Shown: in pieces, positions 17,001 through 23,550 of the stretch
How positions within the stretch are numbered: position 1 is the first letter of the stretch
Layout: each line of letters opens with the position of its first letter
Source: a virus
Length of the DNA stretch: 23,550 nt
IMG/VR virus record: IMGVR_UViG_3300025620_000050
Location: 1 to 23,550 of that record
Direction: 5' to 3' (one strand)
Notes under the pieces: generated by a model
Database searches by the model: none
Told to the model about the DNA's origin: nothing
Seen by the model: the letters and a program-made list of their open reading frames with translations, nothing else
Position numbers and translations under genes: made by a program

Positions 17001-17530
17001 GTAAATCTATTAACTATAACAGATAAACCTGTGTTAGTTCCCCCTCCGCCAAATAGGAGCTTATCTCCTTCCACAAACCCTTGCTCTGACAGATCAATAT
17101 CTGTAACAATAGTATTCTGATCAGCATTAAAAGTACAGCTAGCACTTATAGTAGTACCCAAAGAAGTAGCGTCTAGGTTCAGTGAGAGCGTGGAGGCTTT
17201 TGCCTCGATCCCTTCGTTAATAGTACCTACCTTTAGTACTTTATTGGCATGGTAGATTTGCTCTCCGTTTGCGAGAGGCGCAGATAGGCTTGAGTCAAGA
17301 GCGTAAGCATCTTGTTGATATTGCTCTCTTCGACTAAAGGTTCCATCATCAAAGGAGATATCTACTGCAGCGTCTGTCAAATAGCTGTAATCTAGCACGG
17401 TCTCTGCGCTTATGCCGCTGTAGTTAGTCGATATACTAGGCTTCTCAAACTTTATTAGGTGTGCTACTATATAGGGTTCGTTGTTGTACAATGAGTCGCG
17501 TAGCTCATTATTTAAAGGGCGATATGACAT
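11072..17530 (-). CDS. Giant tail tip / central fibre protein, lambda gpJ-like
   Basis: This 2152-residue protein is nearly twice the size of lambda J (1132). The N-terminal 330 residues form a beta-rich region (YIVAHLIKFEKP start, later GTVMTWSLSSHW) that resembles tail hub domains of the DUF2163 kind. A J-type motif NPAMQLLDYMQSKRYGKGL lies at 936-954. A region around KVKEEDIVGQIKL to LAGEIIALTYERFGWDDKLW is typical of the central hub. Near 1393-1590 is a fibronectin-III-like domain (LLWRHGAGYNP to RYYWIRYAVD) split by inserts. The C-terminus has LFLGWEGNG-like fibre strands and ends SRLEIVNDVIEIY...PRVKIGNLS, a common J-family tail end. It would form the tail tip that contacts the receptor and opens the path for DNA. 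Its ATG shares one base with the upstream TAA, with GGAGG 10 bases upstream. Domain borders are approximate. Confidence 0.88.
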   Translation of the reverse strand: MSYRPLNNELRDSLYNNEPYIVAHLIKFEKPSISTNYSGISAETVLDYSYLTDAAVDISFDDGTFSRREQYQQDAYALDSSLSAPLANGEQIYHANKVLKVGTINEGIEAKASTLSLNLDATSLGTTISASCTFNADQNTIVTDIDLSEQGFVEGDKLLFGGGGTNTGLSVIVNRFTSGGTTLKATTAGGTWNTQNTSSLYTISQISEELNTLILGNGNVSYTNYINREVTIYRVHMDPNTNAIIGGRPGFTGPGSTYTSGGAMLLFKGIISNAALTEDPKKGTVMTWSLSSHWGDFVRVQNRITQDAEHRALDVTGRPDKNMLLRQEYAGDMGFAHSELALNLIATYNKKETRTRLRYKKKNLGLSKKAIQEEYEVDVPTDVDLKLNLKAQALPVVYGVQKIDSIPFFFDNLKNNTTRVYAGYALCEGSIGGVLDIIIDDKSTICVDEKDSAARSSQSEEENVEVVCKGRQDAGNSLVGTPASQGVGIYTHTTFTNRPSLSGRLSNMFQAKLANDGAQDEPIYGSHYYTQETRTMDAGGVGFKGIQHEEAYRFTTPINCTLVFHKGTSSQRANHMLVEKADGGLFKIQNDYFEGNPSSYWTPNHRVLDTAYCVGEYQIAAGEFQLPSLDFVVRGRDVDCYNYDGSYSHRAAFSNENPNNFNAGDTVYLTGEGFSEITTTIIDKWSFLDGDGETQHRFRWATSPTPTGYKLRMSTQSGEGGTEWHMHVGSAIIKTGSITSKLSADLATTQAAGKFVVDSNVSSAFELAVNAPDVYELSPGVNDPAPKRKAMFGLRKGNNPRGILSTSSFGFGDYDSSSNQLSDVVNLPSDVTPDISEIDVDEILLRNAIQFPSGGTPNLASTASNSLEYVGATVTLYRFDSTTNVPYVQEREIISWLTSSNDVVAFVGEAWDPGYEPKASDLYSITTKKDARVSINPAMQLLDYMQSKRYGKGLKESDIDLATFKAAAQQCDTRSDVIVVISGAIPGIGSVYQRSFGGSLHFQGTVKSVSASFNIEGKTADYREVTFTDVIGKIAQKWDSYNYYAEGQAVWKIDSSGVTRLRRKSGTGGTLPDFVGGTSSDITGLQLNIVSGSGVSALLVDGDPDITAGDGNPLVKSRDGGGSLTASGYTLYDSDNVKYWKYLGWDSRAQRNVTRHQLNQTIQTTNTVFENINGMLRQFNGILRYANGSYQLSVKSKSPSLSAYEKVKEEDIVGQIKLTDKGSKKTYNSVSASIVDPQNGFETRSVSFFNSTYLREDNGVPKKGSFATPSISNYFNARFNIKQFLDESRNGLEIQFNTRPSGILLLAGEIIALTYERFGWDDKLWRITNLNFLENGQVAVTAEEHSDGAYIVNATKDSDGVANKQSGPGTVVLDQMQPPNSLTATTGSQAGIGGIKLLWRHGAGYNPATHDVQVFSSTKNKRTVDVVANGAGTESTSLTVDNASDVAVGTTLANGTSIKTIASGDSYPIAVYEISVVGDTNWAALDAGSETNFGVGDLVVPSSTGTFSGTGQMREINQTIEVTAVNGNVITLSSPFTWTNDQTITFRATLLAGRLDTSTFTDPVTEVSQSNTTRYYWIRYAVDAPVQNIAGAVSRRQFSVFEPATVAGIEGTNLAANVLRGVDLRVEPGTSFTYETDGTGIDSNYNATATITAQGINGLGTAAYKFEQVTGVGSTTLLQDFSTDADLVFTPPNAFTATPGTVRVTFRDTYLGSEYFATAEVTFTGNRITSDGNQGIPGNTFTVTATNMGQKLRALSTGAVPAAEQFASVVKIVKNGSNMPYDGGNSPASGTWHWGTVTEITGGSRFAVQLGSASLTLTGTFYNANTDQNIIEFDVAIEDDQNVTIGAVRYSIEKIPGLRDIGNLTLSITGTPTETTSGGDTFTEYQHSTITTPGTVPAALTFGRTRDWCGGGVNVHIGHTEMANSTSTSAIKIASTLVTPDADGVKRLRNGDRFRIEVVEDATGDPYMGDTYIAGERIYIGPHITEAEAAALGATARDHNFWSTLVAEKVYGSMIVDGTLSANAVNANDVRTKTLLVESSMVLGTSGTTQSSSNKGKIYSAGKSTFSSGTNGFFLGWEGNGEVVDHKAKFALGDNNDFIKFDGTNLSIKNHGDFTLKSTSSTNTSRLEIVNDVIEIYSGTESTPRVKIGNLS

Positions 17531-18462
17531 TATTTTTGTGCCTCCTGCAATTTAAGGGAAATTTGGTATAAGTTTTTACTGTCGAGAGAGTATCTCTGAG
17601 TTGAATCATTTATAATAACTCTCATTAAGGGATTGTGGAATACAAGTTTTGCGCCATCATAAAGATTTCTTTGAAGTGCCGGAACTGTGTATAGTCTTGT
17701 AGTCTCGTTGGAGCCGTCCAACGGAGGCTGGTTTTCATAGTTTGTTCGGGTCTCTGCTCTCACTACTTGGTACATTTTTGTGTGGTTTGAGTCAGAATCA
17801 TCATCAATAGTAAAAAAGTCTCCAGGCTTTGGAGCACCATGAGTACCGTCATCATAACCTGTAAAAGACATCAATATATTATCAGCACCTGCTTTTGTAT
17901 ATGTAGGTTCGGCAGAGGTTAGAGCAGAGGTTCCTGCTGCGGTCGCTACAAACAGCTGACCCACCGATGCACTTGTCGAGCCTCCTACACTGCTCCAGTT
18001 AGTTCCGCCAGTCACATCAGTAATCTTGTACTGCTGTCCAACTATAAAGGTGCCGCCTGCCTGAGGCACGTGAGCAGCTAAAGGCTCTTTTCCTAGGCCA
18101 TCTACGCCCCCTACGGCTTCTGTCGTGGGTCTTACAGTTGTTGCAAAAGTAGCAGACTGGGGTGCTTTGTTTTGAGGGAGGGAAACAAAGAAAGGAAGAA
18201 GTCTGCCCTTCTTATGTAATAAGAAACTATTCAAAGGCTCAAACTCTGATCTAGTCAAAGGGTTATAAGTTATTGCTAATTCCCAAGAGTGCCCAGAAGC
18301 GATACGAGTAATCACACGACCAGAGTTAGTTCGATCGTTCATTACGTCTTGTTTAGAGGTAACAGATACCGACTTATAGCCGGGACCTGCTCCATTCACT
18401 GTAGCTTTACCTGTGTCGCCTATCGTATTATTAGGGTCTGGTAGTATATTTTGAAAAGCCAT
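17530..18462 (-). CDS. Minor / distal tail protein
   Basis: This 310-residue protein sits between the tape measure and the J-like tip genes, the place of distal tail or minor tail proteins (lambda M/L, SPP1 Dit region). Residues 30-100 (SVSVTSKQDVMNDR to KKGRLLPFFVSLP) and 225-308 (HTKMYQVVRAETR to YSLDSKNLYQISLKLQEA) read as two halves of one beta-rich fold. Between them lies a segment at about 136-178 with the form YKITDVTGGTNWSSVGG...VGQLF, a small beta module seen in many phage proteins. A related copy lies in the downstream J-like protein. The start ATG overlaps the tape measure stop by one base (TAATG), with GAGG 13 bases upstream, so coupling probably drives initiation. The family assignment rests on position and fold impression. 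Confidence 0.7.
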   Translation of the reverse strand: MAFQNILPDPNNTIGDTGKATVNGAGPGYKSVSVTSKQDVMNDRTNSGRVITRIASGHSWELAITYNPLTRSEFEPLNSFLLHKKGRLLPFFVSLPQNKAPQSATFATTVRPTTEAVGGVDGLGKEPLAAHVPQAGGTFIVGQQYKITDVTGGTNWSSVGGSTSASVGQLFVATAAGTSALTSAEPTYTKAGADNILMSFTGYDDGTHGAPKPGDFFTIDDDSDSNHTKMYQVVRAETRTNYENQPPLDGSNETTRLYTVPALQRNLYDGAKLVFHNPLMRVIINDSTQRYSLDSKNLYQISLKLQEAQK

Positions 18463-21400
18463 TATAGTCTAGTTTCCTCTACAGCTTCTAAAAATAGCTG
18501 TCCTTGTTCGTTTGCCGCCTCTCTAATCATTCTGATTATGTTTCCTCGTTGTATTATTAGCATATCTTCCACTCCGGAGGCATCAATAGCCTGTATAGAG
18601 AAGTTTACGTTAGTTGGTGCCATATTTTGCATATCTGCGGTATCATCTGCCGATGTAATATCTCCAGGTACTGCGGGGGTAAATAGCTCTGGCCCTTGCT
18701 CCCCTACGATGAATCCTGTATTGCCGCCTGAAGCTCTATTCTTATACCCTGTAAATGCAGGAGTGAAGTTTTGCATTCCTCCCTGACCAGAAGCCCCTCT
18801 CATGTATCCAGTCTCTCCAGCCTGGTTATTGCCTTTGGCAAGATCTACAGAATTAGACCTAGAGCCGACCGACATTGATGAAACACCTCCGCCTACACTA
18901 CCGCCTCCGCTGAAGCTAGTAGCTTGAATCATTGAGACCTGCTTTGCACCCATAGCGACAACCATAGCTGCCGCGGCCGCACCAAGTGCTGGACCTACAA
19001 TAGGAATCATCGCTAGAGACGTATACGCAGCAATTGCGCCTTGAGCAGTAGAGATGATTGTTTGAGCAATCTTCATCTTCTTTTCGTCTTCAAAAGCTTT
19101 TCGAGCTACCGCGGTTTTCTTGGCTTCCAGAGCCTTTATTTTGCCTGCGGAAGCGGCTGATTGACCATCACGAGCTTTTTCTGCTGCGATTTCTTGATCA
19201 ATTCCTCTCAGTTTATCAGCAGTAGCAGCTTGCTGCATCTTCATCATTCCACCGATTAAGGAGGAGGCAACCCCTAATCCTGCGCTGATCTTTTCAGAAT
19301 TTGTAGCACTTGAGTCCGCCATTGTTGAGAGTGCAGTATCGAAAGAAGCTGAGAATCCTTCGATCATCTCCATACCTGCAGAAAGGCTTTCTCCTTCTGG
19401 ACCTAGGCCTGCCATCGTAGAAGCCGCGCTACCTAGAACCTCTCGCGCTCTATCTCTTTTGTCAAGCGCTATGTTTTTGTCTTCATCTTCTTTTGCAATA
19501 TTAGTAGTGACCCCTTCTACCCCTATATCAGAGATCGCAGCGGTTGCTGTTTTATTAGCGGCCATTTGTGCATCCATTCGTGCACTTGTTTGCAGTTGCA
19601 GTAGCTGATCGTATATTGCAGTATCTAGACCAGCATCTTCGGCCTGTGCTCTTGCAAGCTTGGTTTGTGCTTCTAAAAGCTTATACTCCATTTTAATCGT
19701 CTGATGCTTAGCTTTTCTTTCGCTCTCAATAATAGCAAGTCTGTCTTTCTTTGTTTCATCAAAAAGCTTTTTCGCGGCTGCAGCAGGGCTTTTTTCCTTA
19801 GCATCTTTTTTCTCAAGCAGATTAGCAACTTTAAGATCGTTCTGCTTTATTTTTAAATTCGATTTTGCAAGAGAGAGGCTGGAAGCGGCCGACTTAGACA
19901 ATAGATTAAATTTTGCTTTTTCTTGCTGAACCTCTGCTATGGCTACTTTTAAGCTGTCATTTTTATGTGCTGTAATTCGGCCCGAGACTCGGTCTATTTC
20001 TGCCTGAACCTTGAGCATATCATTGGTTATAACACCTTCTTTGGTTGATGCTGCTAGGTTTTCATATTTAGCTTGCAAGCCATTGCGGGTCTGTATAAGA
20101 GCTTGCTTAGTGAAGCTCAATTCTTCTTTTTTTGCTTCTGCGTTGGCTGAGGAAAATTGAGAAAGAAGTTGGGCGCTGTCGCTCAACTTCTTGCTCTCTA
20201 TCGCAGAAGTTGCTATAAGAACATTATTTGCAGCTATTTTATCTTGAATGACCTTTAACTGGTCGACAAAACTTCCTGCAAGAGCATCACCGTCCAGCTT
20301 TAGGGCCTTCTGTAGTCTGCCTATTTGCTCTATAGTATCTTGTGGTACGGGACGTATTTCTGTCTCTCCAACTAGCTTTGCCTGCTTAGCTACGTTTACT
20401 AGGCCCGTTCGTAGACCCTTTACAGAGTCAAAAAGTTCTCCATACTTTCCTGCTTGTTCGTTAGTAGCTTTAGTAGTTTCATTAGCCATTTTAGTCGTAA
20501 TTTCAATTACTCCAGCTGTTTCTTGTTTAAGAGCCGCTAGAGGATCACTTACGCCTTCGAGAGCTTCTGTAAGGGCTGCAGAGGAGATATTGCCGTCACC
20601 GGACAGAACACCACTCTCTACTAAAGTATTATATTTGTCTATCTCAATCGCAAGAGCCTCTGTCATACCGCTAGCTTTTGCTTTTGCTTTTGCCTCTGCT
20701 AAGAGCATCCTAATGCTTTCTTTACTTACACTATTATTATCCGCTACTATCCTATTATACTCTTTTTCGGCACCTGACGCGAGCAGGATAGACCTAGACA
20801 GGTTAGCGTTTAGAGTCGCCGAGAGCTTTTTATTAGTGGCATCTGCGGCAGCGAGCTTGGCCCGATTTCTTGCCACGTTGTTCTGTCTTTCGGCCAAGTT
20901 AGTGAGGGCGTCTGCTTCATCCTCGAGGTCGTCCTCATCTTTGGCCGCTATCATTTTTGCAATGCCTGCGGTAATCTGCTGAGTAACACCTACACGAACA
21001 GCTAGTGTTGAAGCGAAGGCTTCTTCTGCATCCTTTACAGATCTCAAGTGCTCAGCTAGCTGTGCGCTGATTCTTGCAAAACTAGAAAAGGAATCGACTA
21101 CCTCGTCCGTGGCCTTTGCCAGGCCGCTTTTCTTAAACATGTTTCCAAACAAAGGAAGAAGAAGCGATCCAAAGAAAAGTACTTGTCCAATAATAGGGAC
21201 AATGTTTAGCAATGCAGAACCGAAGAGAGCAGCACTAGCACCAGCAGCCTGAAAGCCGACACGCAAAACATTAAGAGGGCCTGCAGTCCTACCTACAGTA
21301 GCCATGTGGCCTCTAGCTGCTCTGGCAGCAACTCGGAAGCCTTCTGCTGGGCCGGACTGCCCAATCATATCTTGAGCAACACTCTGTCTCCGAGCAATGT

Positions 21401-22703
21401 GAGAAGTGGATCGTGCTCTAGAACCTGCGGAACTTATCTGGCCTCTTCGACCTTCTGTAGCAATTAACTGCTCGGTAGCAATTCTCAATTCTCTTATCTG
21501 GTTAAGCTCTATCTGTCTTTGTGCCCGTGTGGCCTCGTTTCCTGTGTTAAGTCGTGCTGCTCTCTGAGTCTCTGATCTTTGTAAGGTCACTAGGTGTGCT
21601 CTATACTCCGCCAGACTTAGAGAGCCTGAACGAAACCCAGCTTCAACCGCACGAAGACTTGCAGGTACTGTTTTGAAAGCAGTATTTACTTGTGCAACTG
21701 CATTTACATACTGTGTTGATATTGCTCTACCTGCTCTACTGGCCTCAGCAGCTGCAACAGACGCCATAGCTTTATTACTTGCAGAGAGATCTCCAAGTGC
21801 GGGTAATATTTTCTTTGTAACAGAGCTTGCAAGGAGCAAAAGCCCTCCGACCATTGCAGTAGGAAAGCTTGATAAAAAATTAACAAGAGGTATAGCACCT
21901 TTGTTAATAAAAGTAGTAATATCTTTTACCATGTCTCTAAATTGAGCGGATAACTGAGCAAAAGGCTCTGCATCTACGTTCTCAAAAATCATCGAGAATT
22001 TTTTCTGACCTTGTTCAAGAGTAGCATTTAGAAATGCTTGCTGCTTTTGAAAACGGGATAAATCACTTACCACAACACCAATACTATCAGCATATTTTTG
22101 TGAGGCTTCATCAAGACGTACCATGATACCCAATTCATCAAGAATTTCAGGTTCAAGTTTTGCAGTACCTTTTACAAGACGAGTAAGTGCATCTCCCATA
22201 TCTCTTCCGAGAGCGAGAGAAGCACCTTTTGCGACTTTTGTTAGACCTTCTAATTGACTAGTACTAAATCCCGCACTTGTTGCAAGTGCGGTTGCTTCCA
22301 TTGCCTCTTTCAGAGTAATAGCGCCCTCAGTTATATTTTGAAGATTTTGGGCTACAAACGGAAGATTTTGACCTGCGGCATTACCTACGGCGATCAAACC
22401 TTGTTCGAGTTGGTCAAGAGCGGAAGCTCTTTGGAGAGCACCAAAAGCGGCAGTAAGAGCAAATGTGTGTGCCATCAAGGTAGCGTATGCAGCAACAAGA
22501 CCACCAGCACTACTTGCTGTAGCAGCAAAGGCACGTGTCTGATTGCCCTGCATATTTGAAGCACCGCGGGTAGTTTTATGCAAACGCGCATTAGCTTCCG
22601 AGGTTCTATCTATACCCGCAGCTGCTTGGTTTGCTTGATTTGCTATCTGCTGAAGACTTCCATCTTCAAGGACTCTGAACCGCATGGTTACTGTATTGGC
22701 CAC
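18462..22703 (-). CDS. Tape measure protein
   Basis: This 1413-residue, helix- and alanine-rich protein sets tail length and is probably ejected with the DNA. The N-terminal part (AFAATASSAGGLVAAYATLMAHTFALTAAFGAL) and the region to about residue 270 match the usual tape measure start. Hydrophobic segments lie near 280-300, 480-522 and 1220-1256. The long middle part (about 560-1150) is rich in coiled-coil heptads. The C-terminal part holds glycine-rich repeats and GFIVGEQGPELFTP (about 1330-1343), a hallmark of tape measure C-termini. No lysozyme or peptidase domain was recognised. The GTG start at 22703 shares its first base with the upstream TAG (TAGTG). An ATG six codons in is an alternative. 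Using the usual 0.15 nm per residue, the tail would be up to about 210 nm long. Confidence 0.95.
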   Translation of the reverse strand: MANTVTMRFRVLEDGSLQQIANQANQAAAGIDRTSEANARLHKTTRGASNMQGNQTRAFAATASSAGGLVAAYATLMAHTFALTAAFGALQRASALDQLEQGLIAVGNAAGQNLPFVAQNLQNITEGAITLKEAMEATALATSAGFSTSQLEGLTKVAKGASLALGRDMGDALTRLVKGTAKLEPEILDELGIMVRLDEASQKYADSIGVVVSDLSRFQKQQAFLNATLEQGQKKFSMIFENVDAEPFAQLSAQFRDMVKDITTFINKGAIPLVNFLSSFPTAMVGGLLLLASSVTKKILPALGDLSASNKAMASVAAAEASRAGRAISTQYVNAVAQVNTAFKTVPASLRAVEAGFRSGSLSLAEYRAHLVTLQRSETQRAARLNTGNEATRAQRQIELNQIRELRIATEQLIATEGRRGQISSAGSRARSTSHIARRQSVAQDMIGQSGPAEGFRVAARAARGHMATVGRTAGPLNVLRVGFQAAGASAALFGSALLNIVPIIGQVLFFGSLLLPLFGNMFKKSGLAKATDEVVDSFSSFARISAQLAEHLRSVKDAEEAFASTLAVRVGVTQQITAGIAKMIAAKDEDDLEDEADALTNLAERQNNVARNRAKLAAADATNKKLSATLNANLSRSILLASGAEKEYNRIVADNNSVSKESIRMLLAEAKAKAKASGMTEALAIEIDKYNTLVESGVLSGDGNISSAALTEALEGVSDPLAALKQETAGVIEITTKMANETTKATNEQAGKYGELFDSVKGLRTGLVNVAKQAKLVGETEIRPVPQDTIEQIGRLQKALKLDGDALAGSFVDQLKVIQDKIAANNVLIATSAIESKKLSDSAQLLSQFSSANAEAKKEELSFTKQALIQTRNGLQAKYENLAASTKEGVITNDMLKVQAEIDRVSGRITAHKNDSLKVAIAEVQQEKAKFNLLSKSAASSLSLAKSNLKIKQNDLKVANLLEKKDAKEKSPAAAAKKLFDETKKDRLAIIESERKAKHQTIKMEYKLLEAQTKLARAQAEDAGLDTAIYDQLLQLQTSARMDAQMAANKTATAAISDIGVEGVTTNIAKEDEDKNIALDKRDRAREVLGSAASTMAGLGPEGESLSAGMEMIEGFSASFDTALSTMADSSATNSEKISAGLGVASSLIGGMMKMQQAATADKLRGIDQEIAAEKARDGQSAASAGKIKALEAKKTAVARKAFEDEKKMKIAQTIISTAQGAIAAYTSLAMIPIVGPALGAAAAAMVVAMGAKQVSMIQATSFSGGGSVGGGVSSMSVGSRSNSVDLAKGNNQAGETGYMRGASGQGGMQNFTPAFTGYKNRASGGNTGFIVGEQGPELFTPAVPGDITSADDTADMQNMAPTNVNFSIQAIDASGVEDMLIIQRGNIIRMIREAANEQGQLFLEAVEETRL

Positions 22704-23107
22704 TAGTGTTTTCTCTTTGCCTTATCCATCTCCCGTTTCATTGCTTTGCGGGAGTCTTCAATGGCCCTTGAGTCTAACCAAGACAATATGTCTAGAAAGT
22801 ACTCGTTATCCGTTACTTCGTAAATTTCCATGTAATAAGGAAGGTTTGTATAGTCCTTACCCATAAACCCTAGGTCGGGTATGTATCTATCTCCTAAGGC
22901 GTTAAATGTATTTAGTGCGTTCTGTATTGTGGGTGGAAAGTCTAGCCAGTCAGGAGGTATCTCACTCTCAACTGGCTCCTTTCCTAACTGATCGCACATC
23001 TCAAGATAACGCTCTCTTGTCATCTTTGAGCCACTCTGTTTAAAGAAGCGATCAAGCCTCTGAATCGCTTCCTCTCGCTGGTCCTGCACGAAAGTTATCA
23101 AGATCAA
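22703..23107 (-). CDS. Tail assembly chaperone, T-like second ORF (GT extension)
   Basis: This open frame of up to 134 codons lies between the G-like ORF and the tape measure gene, the classic place of the T part of the siphovirus G-GT chaperone. It contains EIPPDWLDFPPTIQNALNTFN, then LGDRYIPDLGF, GKDYTNLP and a lysine-rich helical end, all typical of this family. It overlaps the G-like ORF by 56 bases in the +1 (equivalently -2) frame and has no ATG near its beginning. The first possible start is TTG at 23107 with GAGG six bases upstream. The frame is open only from 23110 because a TAG lies at 23113-23111. It may be made as a frameshift fusion with the G-like protein, by separate TTG initiation, or both. 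Confidence 0.78.
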   Translation of the reverse strand: MILITFVQDQREEAIQRLDRFFKQSGSKMTRERYLEMCDQLGKEPVESEIPPDWLDFPPTIQNALNTFNALGDRYIPDLGFMGKDYTNLPYYMEIYEVTDNEYFLDILSWLDSRAIEDSRKAMKREMDKAKRKH

Positions 23108-23483
23108 AGACTACCTCATTAAGCCAGGTATCAAATTCAGTTGATGAACTTACCAAGGTCTCTGCATTATCTAATGTATAAGGCAGCTCTTGCTCCGAGT
23201 CTTGATCGCCGTAGTCTACTAGTAGTAGTGTTTCAAGGTGTCCTAAAGTTAACCCTTTCCAGTCTTTAACTACAGCTTTAGTGAACTCTGTTACGAACTT
23301 TTCTTCATCGAGACTCTCTACAACTGCACGAGTTTTACGGTCAAACTTTTGTCCAGTACAACGCTTACGTAAACCATTCAATTCTTTTCGTGAAAGGTTT
23401 GCTACTTCTACGGAAAATCCGCTCAAGCCTGGGAAATCTACCCATACGGCTTTGGTGTCGACCATTAACTTCTTTAGGTCCAT
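23052..23483 (-). CDS. Tail assembly chaperone, G-like
   Basis: This 143-residue acidic protein has the family pattern of siphovirus tail assembly chaperones: VDFPGLSGFSVEVANLSRKEL, CTGQKFDRKTR, VVKDWKGLTLGHL and a C-terminal ELPYTLDNAETLV...STEFDTWLNEVVFDLDNFR. These proteins coat the tape measure and guide tail tube polymerisation, and are absent from the mature virion. The ATG at 23483 has AGGAG nine bases upstream; another ATG slightly upstream runs straight into a stop codon. It is the first complete - strand gene in the window, and the major tail protein gene would be expected just beyond 23550. Confidence 0.85.
   Translation of the reverse strand: MDLKKLMVDTKAVWVDFPGLSGFSVEVANLSRKELNGLRKRCTGQKFDRKTRAVVESLDEEKFVTEFTKAVVKDWKGLTLGHLETLLLVDYGDQDSEQELPYTLDNAETLVSSSTEFDTWLNEVVFDLDNFRAGPARGSDSEA
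23090..23093 (-). other. Candidate +1 frameshift site UUU-C in the chaperone overlap
   Basis: The G-like frame reads AAC TTT CGT here. A tRNA-Phe on TTT can move one base forward to TTC and pair fully again, which leads into the T-like frame (ACT TTC GTG). The site lies within the only window where switching works, between the T-frame stop at 23113-23111 and the G stop at 23054-23052. No pausing element or downstream structure was established. The assignment is a guess based on re-pairing alone. Confidence 0.3.
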
Positions 23484-23529
23484 ACTACATTACTCCTATA
23501 TCTATTTTTGTTTATTAAGTTTTGATGAC

Positions 23530-23549
23530 ACCCAACAAGTTTGTTGGGT
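23530..23549. other. Hairpin upstream of the tail chaperone gene
   Basis: ACCCAACA and TGTTGGGT form a perfect 8-bp stem around AGTT (- strand loop AACT). It lies 47 bases upstream of the chaperone start, at the edge of the window. On the - strand it is followed by GTCATCAAAA with no U-run, so it is not a standard terminator for incoming tail gene transcripts. On the + strand a T follows at 23550, but the sequence then ends. It could partly stop transcripts from the upstream tail gene or protect an RNA end. Confidence 0.4.
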
Positions 23550-23550
23550 T

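Noticed and set aside
20248-20982. A 244-codon + strand ORF opposite the tape measure gene
   Set aside because: It is serine- and alanine-rich, as expected of the complement of an alanine/leucine-rich coding strand. It lies fully inside the tape measure gene and has no recognisable domain.

Overview
The window is part of the genome of a lytic-looking tailed bacteriophage (Caudoviricetes), most probably a siphovirus. It carries a T4/T5-like recombination and replication-support set, a class Ia ribonucleotide reductase (RNR), a long tape measure protein, a lambda J-like tail tip protein and a repeat-rich tail fibre. The tail-fibre modules resemble those common in uncultured marine phages, so a marine bacterial host is a reasonable inference, but nothing here fixes the host. 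No integrase, transposon, tRNA or CRISPR array was seen. The DNA is almost wholly coding, and the largest non-coding gap is about 70 bases.

Left arm (1-7559, + strand). This is a tightly packed operon whose genes overlap or nearly touch. In order it encodes the C-terminus of a probable gp32-like ssDNA-binding protein, an SbcD/gp47-like nuclease, an SbcC/gp46-like ATPase, a possible 57-aa protein, a PD-(D/E)XK Holliday-junction-resolvase-like nuclease, a FEN-type 5'-3' exonuclease, NrdA, a thioredoxin-like protein, NrdB and a small coiled-coil protein. Together these would process host and phage DNA ends, support recombination-dependent replication and supply dNTPs. The operon ends at a strong hairpin with T-rich sequence on both sides (7561-7590), placed exactly where it meets the opposing transcription unit.

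Right arm (7595-23483, - strand). Read in the direction of transcription, from high to low coordinates, the genes are two overlapping tail assembly chaperone ORFs (G and T-like), the tape measure protein, a distal/minor tail protein, a 2152-aa J-like tail tip protein, a small Ig-like tail accessory protein and the tail fibre. Most junctions are one-base stop/start overlaps (TAATG or TAGTG), which suggests translational coupling. The coupling is broken once, between the J-like gene and the accessory protein. That gap holds a perfect-consensus sigma70 promoter whose -35 box lies in a 17-bp palindrome, so the receptor-binding genes appear to have their own, possibly regulated, promoter.

Points that stand out are this promoter/operator, the +1 (or -2) frame relation of the chaperone ORFs, a small beta module shared by two adjacent tail proteins and nested inside another insert in the J-like protein, and near-identical 75-bp repeats in the tail fibre. 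I did not find convincing evidence of a wholly new biological system. The best candidates for novelty are the operator-like promoter and the domain shuffling in the tail tip.
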